DNA from: JAJECS01 sp965219705
Lineage (GTDB): Bacteria > Chloroflexota > UBA11872
NCBI GenBank assembly: GCA_965219705.1
Contig: OZ244789.1
Span: 2,480,001 to 2,544,000, forward strand
DNA: 64,000 nucleotides
Reading direction: 5' to 3'
In this document: positions 26,661 to 35,839 of the stretch, piece by piece
Position numbering within the stretch: the stretch's first letter is position 1
How the letters are laid out: the number at the start of each line of letters is the position of its first letter
Notes under the pieces: generated by a model
Seen by the model: only the letters and a program-made list of their open reading frames with translations
Told to the model about the DNA's origin: nothing
Database searches by the model: none
Made by a program: the position numbers and the translations under genes

Positions 26661-27580
26661 GCACGTCGCTATCCCTCCCGGGACATCTGAACGTGCGCCA
26701 GCGAGAGCCGTTGGCGCGGCATTCGACCTTCGGCGTCGGCGGCCCGGCCGACCTTTGGGTCGAGGTGCCCACCGTGGACGATCTCACCGCGGTGCTCGAC
26801 GCGGCTGAGACGGCGGGCCTTCCCCGCACGGTCGTGGGTCATGGCACGAACCTGCTCGTGGCCGACGCCGGCATCGAGGGCTTGGTCCTGGCCAACGGCT
26901 GTGTCGGATTGACGTTTGACGCCGCGGCCGGCCTGGCCCACGTCGAATCAGGCCACACGATGGCGCGGCTTGCCAGGCGGGCCGCCGCCGGCGGCCATGC
27001 CGGTCTGGGGTTCGCGATCGGCGTTCCCGGCACCGTCGGCGGCGCCGTGTTTGGCAACGCCGGCGCGTGGGGCAGCGACATTGCGGCCGTGCTGGCGTCA
27101 GCCGATATTTGGTATCCCGACGGCGTGCGGCGGGTGTGTCCCGACGAGCTGGCCTTTGGATACCGGCGCAGCGCGTTGCAGGATGATCCCCAATTGCCGG
27201 TGGTACTGCGCGCGGCCCTCCGCATTCAGCCCGGCGACCCCGACGCGCTGCACGCCCAGCTCGAGACCTTCGCACGCCGCCGCGGGGAAACTCAGCCGCG
27301 CGGGCAAAACGCCGGCTCGTTCTTCAAGAACCCGAGCGGGGACTACGCGGGCCGGCTCATCGAATCCGCGGGACTCAAGGGATGCGCCCGCGGCGGGGCG
27401 TTCGTATCGCCGGTGCACGCCAACTTCATCAGCAACGACGGCACCGCCACGGCGGCGGACATTCTGGCGCTGGCGCTTCACGTGCAGACGATCGTGCAGC
27501 AACGGCATGGCGTTCGCCTCGAACCGGAAGTGCGCGTGCTGGGCCGCTGGGATGCCGCGGCCGGGGAGCTGACCGCATGA
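26657..27580 (+). CDS. murB: UDP-N-acetylenolpyruvoylglucosamine reductase MurB
   Basis: A 307-aa FAD/NADPH enzyme that reduces UDP-GlcNAc-enolpyruvate to UDP-MurNAc. The FAD site is HSTFGVGGPADLWVE, VVGHGTNLLVAD and IGVPGTVGGAVFGNAGAWG. The catalytic region is QPRGQNAGSFFKNPSGDYAG, where the type II catalytic Ser is seen, followed by GRLIESAGLKG and SPVHANFISN. Length about 300 aa and the absence of the type I insert make it type II. Start ATG 26657 overlaps the murC stop. Confidence 0.95.
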   Translation: MSTSLSLPGHLNVRQREPLARHSTFGVGGPADLWVEVPTVDDLTAVLDAAETAGLPRTVVGHGTNLLVADAGIEGLVLANGCVGLTFDAAAGLAHVESGHTMARLARRAAAGGHAGLGFAIGVPGTVGGAVFGNAGAWGSDIAAVLASADIWYPDGVRRVCPDELAFGYRRSALQDDPQLPVVLRAALRIQPGDPDALHAQLETFARRRGETQPRGQNAGSFFKNPSGDYAGRLIESAGLKGCARGGAFVSPVHANFISNDGTATAADILALALHVQTIVQQRHGVRLEPEVRVLGRWDAAAGELTA

Positions 27581-28344
27581 CGCCCGATGCCCGCACATGG
27601 CACGTCCATCTGCTCTCATTGGTGATCGCCGGCGTGACCACCATCCTGCTCGTGTGGATGCTCACCTCGCCGGTGATGCGGGTGCGCAACATCACCGTGC
27701 ATCGAGCAGCGTCGTCACCGCCGCCGGTCGTGAGCGCGGAACAGATCGAGTCGTTTGTCAGCCAGTTCGTTGGGGCCAGCGTGTTTCGCATCGACACCGC
27801 CGCCATCCGTGACGAATTGCAGGAGATGCCGGGGGTGGCTGACGCGCTGGTGGATGTGTCGGTCGATGGCCACCTCACGGTCACGATTGCCTATGACGCG
27901 CCGGTGGCCAACTGGATCATTGGCGGGCAAAGCTATCTGGTTGACGCCGATGGCCAGATCCTGGCCGCGCGCTATCGACCCGAGCTCGAGCTGACGATCG
28001 AGGACACCGGTGTCCGCGAGGCCGCCCCCGGCGAGCACGTCAACCTGCCCGCGTTGCTGGCCGCCTACCAACTGCAGAGCAACTTGCCGTTGCTCCGCGT
28101 GTTCCCCAACCGGATTCAGTACGCCGCCGGCAACCTGACGGTCATCGATCACTCTGGTCGTGAGCTGCAGTTCGGGGGCATTGACAAGCTCGAGCCGAAG
28201 CTCGTGGCGCTGCAGGCCGTGCTTGAGCGAGCCACCCGCCGGGGTGAGCGCATCGCCTCGGTGGACCTGCGCCCCGTGGACCGGCCCACCTATCGAACCA
28301 CCAACGCTCCCCCGCTGATCAGCACGATCGGGGAGCCGCCGTGA
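27577..28344 (+). CDS. ftsQ: FtsQ-like division protein (POTRA/FtsQ)
   Basis: A 255-aa single-pass protein: a short cytoplasmic head, membrane segment LLSLVIAGVTTILLVWML (about residues 11-28), then a POTRA-like part (VRNITVHRA; ELQEMPGVADALVDVSVDG; LTVTIAYDAPVANWI) and the FtsQ beta domain (SYLVDADGQILAARY). FtsQ links FtsL/FtsB to the septal synthases. The position between murB and ftsA and the MPGVADALV motif support the call. The start overlaps the murB stop by 4 nt. Confidence 0.88.
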   Translation: MTPDARTWHVHLLSLVIAGVTTILLVWMLTSPVMRVRNITVHRAASSPPPVVSAEQIESFVSQFVGASVFRIDTAAIRDELQEMPGVADALVDVSVDGHLTVTIAYDAPVANWIIGGQSYLVDADGQILAARYRPELELTIEDTGVREAAPGEHVNLPALLAAYQLQSNLPLLRVFPNRIQYAAGNLTVIDHSGRELQFGGIDKLEPKLVALQAVLERATRRGERIASVDLRPVDRPTYRTTNAPPLISTIGEPP

Positions 28345-28405
28345 GCTAGCGCAGGCAGGACGGACTGAGTCAGCAGACATCCGGGGGGCACTGGAGGAGC
28401 AGACG

Positions 28406-29656
28406 TTGGGACGCAATCGAACGGTCATCGGGCTCGATGTGGGAACGACCAAGACCTGTGTGGTCGTCGGTCGGGAATATCGGGACACGCAGCTGCATGT
28501 CCTGGGCATAGGCACGGCGCCGTCGCTTGGCCTCAAAGGTGGGCAAGTCGTCGACATCGTGCAGACGATCAAGGCAATCGATGAGGCGGTGATGCGCGCC
28601 GAGGAGGCGTCGCAGACGCGCGTGCGGGACGTGGTGGCCGGAATCGCCGGCGGGCACTTGCAGTCGCACAGCCAGCACGCCGAGCTGCGGCTCGGCGCGA
28701 ACGACCCAACGGTTCGGCCGCGGCACATGAACAGCATCGTGCGCACGGCGGCCACGATCTCCCTGCCTGCCGAGCGCGAGATCGCCGCCGTCATTCCCAA
28801 GACCTTTAGCGTGGACCATCTCACCGATGTGCTGGATCCGCGCGGGCTCACCGGGCGTTCACTGAAAGTCGAGGCGCACGTGGTGACAGGGGCCACCAAC
28901 GCCATGGCCAACCTCGAGCGCTGCGTCACGGGCGCCGGGTGCGGCATTGAGGATCGCGTCCTGCAGCCGCTGGCGTCGGCCGCTTCGTGTCTGACGGCGG
29001 ACCAGCGCCGGGAGGGCGCGGCGGTCGTCGACATCGGCGGCGGCACGACGGACGTGGCGATCTACGTCGGCGATGCCTGCTGGCACATTGCGGTGCTGCC
29101 CATGGGCGGCGCGCTGGTGACCGCGGACATCGCGCGCGGCCTTCGCCTGCCCCTGCGCGTGGCCGAAGCCCTCAAGATCCAGCATGGTCGGGCGGACCCG
29201 TGGGTCGATGCCGACGAGTCGGCGGTCGAGGTGCCGGGGTTCGACTACGGCTCGCCGGTCGCCGTCCGCCGCCGCGATCTTGCCCAGGTCATCAACGCGC
29301 GCATGGAGGAGATCTTCACGCATGTGCGGGACGAGATCGTCCGCAGCGGGTACTACGACGTGCTGCCGGCCGGCGTGGTGTTGACGGGCGGCGGGTCGCA
29401 GATCCCGGGCCTGGCGGCCAAGGCGTCTGAGATTCTCGAGCTTCCGGTGGTGCTTGGCCGGCCGCAGGCACTCGCGGGGCTTGATGAGGACATGCGCGGG
29501 CCGCAATTCAGCACCGCCATCGGGTTGACGATGATGGGCGCGGCGCCGCGCTCGGACAACGGCTGGCTGGAGCAACGGCCGGTGCGACGGAGCGGGGGCG
29601 TGCTCACCAGCTTCGGTTCGTGGCTGCGCGGCTTTGCATCACCAGCTTCCGCCTGA
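28406..29656 (+). CDS. ftsA: Cell division protein FtsA
   Basis: A 416-aa actin-like ATPase that anchors FtsZ to the membrane. Phosphate 1 is VIGLDVGTTKTCVVVG, the 1C/SHS2 part follows, phosphate 2 is VVDIGGGTTDVAIYV and the adenosine motif is VVLTGGGSQIPGLAAKA. The C-terminus ends FGSWLRGFASPASA, a short amphipathic membrane-targeting helix. The start is TTG 28406, with GGAGGAG 7 nt upstream and none better. It precedes ftsZ as usual. Confidence 0.95.
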   Translation: MGRNRTVIGLDVGTTKTCVVVGREYRDTQLHVLGIGTAPSLGLKGGQVVDIVQTIKAIDEAVMRAEEASQTRVRDVVAGIAGGHLQSHSQHAELRLGANDPTVRPRHMNSIVRTAATISLPAEREIAAVIPKTFSVDHLTDVLDPRGLTGRSLKVEAHVVTGATNAMANLERCVTGAGCGIEDRVLQPLASAASCLTADQRREGAAVVDIGGGTTDVAIYVGDACWHIAVLPMGGALVTADIARGLRLPLRVAEALKIQHGRADPWVDADESAVEVPGFDYGSPVAVRRRDLAQVINARMEEIFTHVRDEIVRSGYYDVLPAGVVLTGGGSQIPGLAAKASEILELPVVLGRPQALAGLDEDMRGPQFSTAIGLTMMGAAPRSDNGWLEQRPVRRSGGVLTSFGSWLRGFASPASA

Positions 29657-29765
29657 TGATATGTCCCACAAACACATTACTGTTGTGCATAATGAGTTGC
29701 CGAACGCGCGAGCTGACCCACAGACGTCCGCCAGCGCCGGACTGCGGCCGATAGAGGACCACGAC

Positions 29766-30920
29766 ATGAATGACGATACTGACGGCACGAGCCGCATCAC
29801 GCGCCTCACGACGCCGCGGCGCAACCCGTCCACGGCTCCCAGCGAGCAATCCTCCGCCAACATCAAGGTGGTCGGCGTCGGCGGCGGTGGGAGCAACGCC
29901 GTCGATCGGATGATCGACGTCAGCGTGAGCGGCGTGGAATTCATCACCGTCAACACCGATGCGCAAGCGCTGATGCGCTCCCAGGCCTCCGCGCGCGTGC
30001 ACATCGGGGAAAAGGCGACCCGCGGGCTCGGCTCGGGCGGGAACCCGGCGCTTGGTCACAAGGCGGCCGAGGAGTCTGCCGAGGACCTGCGCGAGGCGCT
30101 CGAAGGGGCCGACATGATCTTTATCGCCGCCGGCATGGGCGGCGGAACCGGCACGGGCGGAGCTCCGGTCGTGGCCGAGATCGCGCAGGAAAGCGACGCG
30201 CTGACCGTCGGCGTCGTCACCCGTCCCTTTGGGTTCGAAGGCTCCTCGCGCGCCCGCGTGGCCGATGAAGGGATCCAAGACCTTGGCGAGCGCGTCGACA
30301 CGTTGGTTGTGATTCCCAATGATCGACTGCTCAACGTGGCCGACGCCAAGTCCACGATCAGCGAGGCCTTTGCGCTGGCCGACGATGTGCTGCGGCAGGC
30401 CATTCAGGGGGTGTCGGACCTCATCACCATGCCCGGTCTGATCAACCTGGACTTCAACGACGTGCGGGCCGTCATGACGGATGCGGGAACCGCGCTCATG
30501 GCCATGGGCGAGGGGCAGGGCGAGTCCCGCGCGACCGACGCCATCACCCAGGCCCTGAACAGCCCGCTGCTCGACACCTCCATGGACGGGGCACGAGGCG
30601 TGCTGTTGAACTTCACCGGTGGCTCGGACATGACGCTGTACGAGGTCAACGAAGCGGCGGAAATCGTGTCCAAGACGGCCGACCCCAACGCCAACATCAT
30701 CTTCGGCACGGTGGTCGACGAGTCGCTGGAAGGCCGCATCCACGTCACCGTGATCGCGACGGGCTTTCAGCAGGAGCGCAAGGAAAAGCGTCCCGCGGCG
30801 CGGCCACGCGCGCGAACGTCCGCGGCGCCCCGGGTGCGCGAGCTGGATTTCTCGCCCGGTCCAGGGGCCACGCCCGAGATCGAGATTCCGGCGTTCCTGC
30901 GGCGCAGGTCCGCTGGGTAG
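29766..30920 (+). CDS. ftsZ: Cell division protein FtsZ
   Basis: A 384-aa tubulin-like GTPase forming the division ring. It has IKVVGVGGGGSNAVDRM, the tubulin signature MGGGTGTGGAPVVAEIA, the T7 loop NLDFNDVRAVM and a C-terminal peptide EIEIPAFLRRR that binds FtsA. About 35 disordered residues precede the core. ATG 29766 is preferred (GAGG about 9 nt upstream). An earlier in-frame ATG at 29661 would add 35 residues and has no ribosome site. The 109-nt gap after ftsA may hold an extra promoter (CATAAT at 29688), but no -35 is clear. Confidence 0.96.
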   Translation: MNDDTDGTSRITRLTTPRRNPSTAPSEQSSANIKVVGVGGGGSNAVDRMIDVSVSGVEFITVNTDAQALMRSQASARVHIGEKATRGLGSGGNPALGHKAAEESAEDLREALEGADMIFIAAGMGGGTGTGGAPVVAEIAQESDALTVGVVTRPFGFEGSSRARVADEGIQDLGERVDTLVVIPNDRLLNVADAKSTISEAFALADDVLRQAIQGVSDLITMPGLINLDFNDVRAVMTDAGTALMAMGEGQGESRATDAITQALNSPLLDTSMDGARGVLLNFTGGSDMTLYEVNEAAEIVSKTADPNANIIFGTVVDESLEGRIHVTVIATGFQQERKEKRPAARPRARTSAAPRVRELDFSPGPGATPEIEIPAFLRRRSAG

Positions 30921-30979
30921 TCGCACGACAGGCCACCAACCGTCGGCGGCGCGTGCCCGCCGGCGCCTAGAATGGCGGG

Positions 30980-31726
30980 ATGCAGGGTGGGGATTCCGTT
31001 GGTGACGGCCTATGCGTGCGCATCGCCGCGGTGCGTGACGAGATCGCGGCGGCTTGCGCCGCGGCCGGCCGCTCGCCCGATACCGTGGAGCTCGTGGCCG
31101 TCACCAAGACGGTGCCGGCGGCCGTCGTGCGCGCGGCGCTAGCCGCGGGACTCAGCGTGTTCGGCGAGAATCGGGTCCAAGAGGCCGATGCCAAGATCCC
31201 CGAGGTTGGTGGCGGCGCCTGGCATCTCATCGGGCACTTGCAGCGCAACAAGGCTCGGACCGCCGTCCAGCGGTTCGCCTGCATCCAGAGCGTTGATTCC
31301 CCGCGCCTGGCCCGCCGGTTGGAGGCGGTGCGTGATCAGCAGTCCGTGGACGTGCTGGTGCAGATGAACCTCACCGGCGCGCCCAGCCAGGAGGGCGTAT
31401 CGCCGGCGGACCTGGACAGGCTCTGCCAGATCATCGACCGCGAGACGGGCCTAACGCTGCGCGGACTCATGACGATCGGTCCGCTGGGGGGCGGTCCCGC
31501 GGCTCTTCGCGAGTGCTTCCGTGAATTGCGCGAGGCGCGGGATACGCTTCGGCCGCAGCTCCCCAACCAGCCGCTGACGGAGCTTTCGATGGGAATGACG
31601 GACGACTTTGGCGCGGCGATCGCCGAGGGGTCGACGATGGTTCGGGTGGGACGGGCTATCTTTGGGAGTCGCCCGTCGGCCGCGGCCGCTACGCCCGCGC
31701 CAACATCAATGGACTCGCCAGCTTGA
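30980..31726 (+). CDS. PLP homeostasis protein YggS/PROSC family
   Basis: A 248-aa alanine-racemase-fold protein that binds pyridoxal phosphate and balances free PLP; in firmicutes the homologue YlmE sits near ftsZ as here. Lys in VAVTKTVPA is the PLP residue. FGENRVQEADAKIP, WHLIGHLQRNKART, GLMTIGPLGG and ELSMGMTDDFGAAIAEGSTMVRVGRAIFG are family marks. A TAGAAT at 30968 is 6 nt before the ATG. The stop overlaps yggT as TTGA. Confidence 0.93.
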   Translation: MQGGDSVGDGLCVRIAAVRDEIAAACAAAGRSPDTVELVAVTKTVPAAVVRAALAAGLSVFGENRVQEADAKIPEVGGGAWHLIGHLQRNKARTAVQRFACIQSVDSPRLARRLEAVRDQQSVDVLVQMNLTGAPSQEGVSPADLDRLCQIIDRETGLTLRGLMTIGPLGGGPAALRECFRELREARDTLRPQLPNQPLTELSMGMTDDFGAAIAEGSTMVRVGRAIFGSRPSAAAATPAPTSMDSPA

Positions 31727-31980
31727 CCGGCCTCATCAATCTTCTCGACATCCTGGTCACGATCGTGGTGTTTGCGATCGTCGGCCGCGGGCTGCTCTCC
31801 TGGTTCGTTCAGGACCCCAGGCACCCGCTGATGCGCCTGCTCATCGACGTCACCGAGCCGATTCTCGCCCCGATCCGCAGTCGATTGCCCTCGACCTGGA
31901 TGATCGACCTGTCGCCGCTGATTGCGATCGTGGTCATTCAGATCGTGTGGCGGCTGATCGTGGCGCTGGCCCTGCAGTAG
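31723..31980 (+). CDS. YggT-family membrane protein
   Basis: An 85-aa protein with two membrane segments: INLLDILVTIVVFAIVGRGL and PLIAIVVIQIVWRLIVALAL. Between them, SWF-Q-PRHPLMRLL and EPILAPIRSRLP match the YggT pattern (P-x-P-x-x-x-I). YggT proteins are linked to division-site positioning or osmotic stability but have no proven activity. The TTG start overlaps the yggS stop. The order ftsZ-yggS-yggT-DUF167 is conserved in many bacteria. Confidence 0.88.
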   Translation: MTGLINLLDILVTIVVFAIVGRGLLSWFVQDPRHPLMRLLIDVTEPILAPIRSRLPSTWMIDLSPLIAIVVIQIVWRLIVALALQ

Positions 31981-31992
31981 GGCGATGCCGTC

Positions 31993-32328
31993 TTGCCAGT
32001 GCAGCCCCACGCCGTGGGTCCGGCCCGAATGACCGTGCCTGCGCTGAAGCCTGTCATCGTGCGCGTGCGGGCAAAGCCCAATGCCCGCGCCGAGCGCCTC
32101 ACGCGTGACGCCGACGGCGGGCTGGTCGCGCGGGTGAAGGCGGTGCCGGTCGACGGCCGCGCCAACGCCGCCATCCAGGCCTTGCTGGCGCGCGCGCTGG
32201 ACGTGCCCCGGCGCGGCGTCACTATCGCGAGCGGAGGTCGGAGCCGCCAGAAGCGCATTGCCATCGCCGGCACGTCCCCTGAATGCGTCCAAGCCGCCAT
32301 CGACCGATTGGATCCGGAATCTCGCTGA
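31993..32328 (+). CDS. DUF167/YggU-family protein
   Basis: Up to 111 aa. The family signature is clear: RVRAKPNARAERL, VPVDGRANAAIQALLA, VPRRGVTIASGGRSRQKRIAI. The role is unknown. The start may be TTG 31993 or ATG 32029, and neither has a good ribosome site; the shorter form (99 aa) fits the family length better. It follows yggT by 12 bp. Confidence 0.85.
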   Translation: MPVQPHAVGPARMTVPALKPVIVRVRAKPNARAERLTRDADGGLVARVKAVPVDGRANAAIQALLARALDVPRRGVTIASGGRSRQKRIAIAGTSPECVQAAIDRLDPESR

Positions 32329-32367
32329 TGGCTGCTTCTCGCCCTATCGATCAGCCGCGCTCCGCCA

Positions 32368-33663
32368 GTGCCTAGCCCTGCCTTGCAGCGGCCGCGCGGG
32401 ACGGCCGACCGGTTGCCCGCGGACGCTCCGGCTTGGGAAGTCGTGGCGCGGACGTTTGCGCGTGAGTGCCGGCTGCGCAACTACCAGCCCATCAGCACGC
32501 CAACGTTCGAGGCCACCGAGTTGTTCAACAAGGGAACCGGTGCGACCACGGACATCGTGCAGAAGGAGATGTACACCTTCGAGGACCGCGGCGGCGACTC
32601 GCTGACGCTGCGGCCCGAGGGCACGCCGTCCATCGTGCGCGCCTACCAGCAGCGCGGCATGCACGTGCTGCCGCAGCCGGTGAAGCTGTTCTACGTGCTG
32701 CCGGTGTTCCGCTATGACCGCCCGCAGGCGGGGCGCTTGCGCGAGCACCACCAGATCGGCGCCGAAGCTCTGGGCGACCCCAACCCCGCGGTCGACGCCG
32801 AGGTGATCGACTTGCTCTGGAGCACGCTCCGCGCGCTCGGGATCACGGACCTCGCGCTGCACCTGAATTCGCTCGGGGACCCCGAGTCACGACCGGCATA
32901 CCGTGCCGCCCTGGTCGCCTATTTCACACCGCACGCTGATGCCCTGTGCTCGGATTGCCAGATGCGGCTGACGCAGAATCCATTGCGGTTGCTGGACTGC
33001 AAGAAGCCGCCGTGCGAGCACGTGAGCGCCGATGCGCCGCGCTCGCTGGAATATCTGGGCGACGCCGCGCGCCAGCACTTCGACACACTGGGGCGGCTGC
33101 TCGAGGCGTTGGACATTCCGGCCAGCGTGGACCATCGGCTCGTCCGCGGCCTGGACTACTACAACCGCACGGTGTTCGAGATCGTGCCGCCGGATAGCGG
33201 CGCCCAGAGCACCGTCGGCGGGGGCGGGCGCTACGACTACCTGTCCGAGACGCTCGGCGGCCCGCATCTCCCGGGCGTCGGGTTCGGCAGCGGCATCGAG
33301 CGCATCCTGCTCAATCGCCAGCGCGTGGGACTGCAAGACTCGCCGGCTGCGACGCCGGACGTCTACCTGGCGCCTCTGGCCGACGCCGCGCTGACGGTCG
33401 TCACCACGGTGGCCGCCGGCCTGCGGCGAGCGGGCATCGCCGTGGAGACAGGATATTCGGCTGCGAGCCCGCGGTCCCACCTGCGCCGCGCCAACGCGAC
33501 CGGCGCACGGGTCGCACTGATCGTCGGCATGCGCGAGGTCGAGGCTGGCCGCGTATCGCTCAAGCCCCTCGACGGCGGCGAACAGGTCGACGTGGCGCTC
33601 GATGAAATCGTTGCAGCCACGCAGGCCGCCCTTGCCCGACCGGCGGCGGCGAGCGACGCGTGA
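32368..33663 (+). CDS. hisS: Histidyl-tRNA synthetase
   Basis: A 431-aa class II aminoacyl-tRNA synthetase. It shows motif 1 and the region YQPISTPTFEATELF, TLRPEGTPSIVRAY, motif 2 FRYDRPQAGRLREHHQIGAE, a small Cys cluster (CSDC; CKKPPCEH), the histidine loop LVRGLDYYNRTVFE and motif 3 GFGSGIERIL, then a C-terminal anticodon domain. A C4-type Cys cluster is seen in many bacterial HisRS. The GTG start at 32368 lacks a strong ribosome site. It overlaps hisH (GTGA), so charging and synthesis of histidine are linked in one transcript. Confidence 0.95.
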   Translation: MPSPALQRPRGTADRLPADAPAWEVVARTFARECRLRNYQPISTPTFEATELFNKGTGATTDIVQKEMYTFEDRGGDSLTLRPEGTPSIVRAYQQRGMHVLPQPVKLFYVLPVFRYDRPQAGRLREHHQIGAEALGDPNPAVDAEVIDLLWSTLRALGITDLALHLNSLGDPESRPAYRAALVAYFTPHADALCSDCQMRLTQNPLRLLDCKKPPCEHVSADAPRSLEYLGDAARQHFDTLGRLLEALDIPASVDHRLVRGLDYYNRTVFEIVPPDSGAQSTVGGGGRYDYLSETLGGPHLPGVGFGSGIERILLNRQRVGLQDSPAATPDVYLAPLADAALTVVTTVAAGLRRAGIAVETGYSAASPRSHLRRANATGARVALIVGMREVEAGRVSLKPLDGGEQVDVALDEIVAATQAALARPAAASDA

Positions 33664-34292
33664 TCGCGGTCGTCGACTACGGGGCCGGCAACCTGCACAG
33701 CGTGGAACGGGCGCTGCGGCACGTCGGCGCCGAGATCACGGTTACCCGCGACGCGTCGGTGATCGCCGACGCCACCGGAGTTGTCTTGCCGGGCGTCGGG
33801 GCCGCTGCCGACACGATGCGCGGTCTGGAACGCGCCGGCGTGACCCGCGCGATCCTGGACGCGATCGATGGCGGCGTGCCGTATATGGGCATATGCATGG
33901 GGCTCGAGGTGCTCTACGAGGCCAGCGATGAGGACGGCGGCACGATCTGCCTGGGCGTGGTTCCGGGCCGCGTCGTGCGGTTCCCGCCAACCCAGCACGT
34001 GCCGCACATGGGCTGGAACCAGGTCCACCAGGAGGTTGCCTCGCCGCTGTTCGCGGGCATCCCGCAAGACGCCAACTTCTACTTCGTGCACTCGTACTAC
34101 GCGCCCGTCGACGGCGCCGACCACGTGGCCGCGACCACCGACTACAGCGTGCCGCTCACGAGCGCGCTGCTGCGCGACAACATCTTCGCGACGCAGTTCC
34201 ATCCGGAGAAGAGCGGCGCCGCGGGGCTGCGGCTCTATGCCAACTTCGTTCGACTGGCGGGGCAACGGCCACACAATCTAGCTGGGGTGTGA
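33660..34292 (+). CDS. hisH: Imidazole glycerol phosphate synthase glutaminase subunit HisH
   Basis: A 210-aa class I glutaminase that feeds ammonia to HisF in histidine synthesis. The nucleophile Cys is in YMGICMGLEVLY, His/Glu are in ATQFHPEKSG, and VDYGAGNLHSVERAL starts the protein. The oxyanion region is present. GTG 33660 overlaps hisS. HisH works as a heterodimer with HisF, encoded two genes on. Confidence 0.95.
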   Translation: MIAVVDYGAGNLHSVERALRHVGAEITVTRDASVIADATGVVLPGVGAAADTMRGLERAGVTRAILDAIDGGVPYMGICMGLEVLYEASDEDGGTICLGVVPGRVVRFPPTQHVPHMGWNQVHQEVASPLFAGIPQDANFYFVHSYYAPVDGADHVAATTDYSVPLTSALLRDNIFATQFHPEKSGAAGLRLYANFVRLAGQRPHNLAGV

Positions 34293-35029
34293 TGGAGGTC
34301 TATCCCGCCGTCGATATCCGCGGCGGTCGCTGCGTGCAGCTGGTGCAAGGCGACTTCGGACGCGAGACGGTCTATTTCGACGATCCGGTGGAGGCGGCGG
34401 CGCACTGGCTTGAACGGGGCGCTTCCTGGCTCCACGTCGTCGATCTGGACGGCGCGCGTGACGGCGCGAGCGAGAACGCCGCGATCATCGAGGACATCAT
34501 CGCCGGCGCCGGAGATGTTCCGGTGCAGGTCGCGGGCGGCATTCGCTCGATGGCGGACATCGAGCGCGTGCTGGGGCACGGAGCCACGCGAGTCGTGTTG
34601 GGCACCTCCGCCGTGCGCGACCCGGATTTTCTGGCGAGCGCGGCCGTGAGCCACGCCGGTCGAATCGCCGTGGCCGTGGATGGACGCCAGGGCCGGGCCG
34701 TCACCGACGGCTGGGCGGCGGATTCCACGGTCTCCGTTAGCGCGTTGGCGGCACGGGCCTTGGACGCCGGTGCCGCGGCCATCATCTACACGGACGTGGT
34801 GGTCGAGGGCATGCTCAAGGGACCGAACGTCGCGGGAACCCGCGACCTGGTCGAGCAGGTGGGGGAGCGCATGCCGGTGATCGCGTCGGGCGGCGTGGCG
34901 ACGCTTGCCGATCTCACGCGGCTGCGCGATGCCGGGGCTGCCGGCGTCATCATCGGAAGCGCCCTGTACCGCGGCGACGTCTCCCTGCCCGAGGCCATTC
35001 AAGCCGCTCGGGGTGAAGCCTCGTGCTGA
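34292..35029 (+). CDS. hisA: Phosphoribosyl-formimino-AICAR ribotide isomerase HisA
   Basis: A 245-aa TIM barrel. The reading begins MEVYPAVDIRGGRCVQLVQG, where the Asp of AVDIRGG is the first catalytic acid; the second is in AIIYTDVVVEGMLKG. VAGGIRSMADIERVL and VVLGTSAVRDPDFL bind phosphate. ATG 34292 (a GTG is one codon earlier) overlaps the hisH stop. It converts ProFAR to PRFAR for HisF. Confidence 0.94.
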   Translation: MEVYPAVDIRGGRCVQLVQGDFGRETVYFDDPVEAAAHWLERGASWLHVVDLDGARDGASENAAIIEDIIAGAGDVPVQVAGGIRSMADIERVLGHGATRVVLGTSAVRDPDFLASAAVSHAGRIAVAVDGRQGRAVTDGWAADSTVSVSALAARALDAGAAAIIYTDVVVEGMLKGPNVAGTRDLVEQVGERMPVIASGGVATLADLTRLRDAGAAGVIIGSALYRGDVSLPEAIQAARGEASC

Positions 35030-35814
35030 CGCGCCGCATCATTCCCTGTCTCGACGTCAAGAACGGGCGGAACGTGCGCGGTGTGAAGTTCTCAGCCGAC
35101 GTGGACGCCGGCGATCCCGTCGAGCTGGCCGCGCGCTATGACCGTGAAGGCGCCGATGAGCTGGTGTTCTACGACATCACGGCCTCGGCCGAGCGCCGCG
35201 ACATCATGGGCGATCTTGTCGAGCGCGTGGCCTCGCAGGTGTTCATTCCCCTTACCGTGGGCGGAGGCCTGCGCAACGCCGACGACATGTACGCGATGCT
35301 GCGGCGTGGGGCTGAGAAGGTGTCGATCAACAGTGCCGCCCATCGCGACCCCGACTTGATCCAGCTGGGTGCGGACCGCTTCGGATCGCAGTGCATGGTG
35401 CTGTCCATCGATGCGCAGCGCAGGACCGATCGCGATTCGCCGTGGTGGGAGGTCGTGCTGGATGGCGGGCGCGCACCCACGGGCCTCGACGCCATCGAGG
35501 TCGCGCAGCGGGGAGTCGCGCGGGGCGCCGGCGAGATCGTGATGAACAGCATCGATGCCGACGGCACGCGAGCCGGCTATGACTTGGACCTGTTGCGCAC
35601 GGTTTCCGACGCCGTGTCGGTGCCGGTCGTCGCCTCCGGCGGCGCCGGGTCGATCGAGCACATCCGCGACGCGCTGGTGGACGGGGGCGCGCATGCGGCG
35701 CTGGCGGCGTCGATCTTTCACTTCAAGCTCATCAGCATCGAGCGCGTCAAGCGCGAGTTGACGGCGGCGGGTCTGCCTATGCGCATGGACCCGTTCGCGG
35801 CGGTTGGCGACTGA
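35023..35814 (+). CDS. hisF: Imidazole glycerol phosphate synthase cyclase subunit HisF
   Basis: A 263-aa TIM barrel that makes imidazole glycerol phosphate and AICAR. The catalytic Asp lies in RRIIPCLDVKNGRNVRGVKF, and the second is in VLSIDAQRR. PLTVGGGLRNADDMYAML, NSAAHRDP, ASGGAGSIEHI and HAALAASIFHF complete the family. The GTG start overlaps hisA by 7 nt. hisI/hisE and the early his genes are not nearby, so the pathway is split across the genome. Confidence 0.95.
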   Translation: MLTRRIIPCLDVKNGRNVRGVKFSADVDAGDPVELAARYDREGADELVFYDITASAERRDIMGDLVERVASQVFIPLTVGGGLRNADDMYAMLRRGAEKVSINSAAHRDPDLIQLGADRFGSQCMVLSIDAQRRTDRDSPWWEVVLDGGRAPTGLDAIEVAQRGVARGAGEIVMNSIDADGTRAGYDLDLLRTVSDAVSVPVVASGGAGSIEHIRDALVDGGAHAALAASIFHFKLISIERVKRELTAAGLPMRMDPFAAVGD

Positions 35815-35839
35815 CCGACCGGTTGGGTTCGCGCCTGGC

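Noticed and set aside
29688..29693. CATAAT as a promoter between ftsA and ftsZ
   Set aside because: No recognisable -35 at 16-18 nt.
29661..29765. Longer FtsZ start at ATG 29661
   Set aside because: No ribosome site, and the extra 35 residues are not typical; ATG 29766 with GAGG is better.
30968..30973. TAGAAT six bases before yggS as a leaderless promoter (a similar TAGAAT is at 62966 before uvrB)
   Set aside because: No -35 hexamer at either site; chance match possible.
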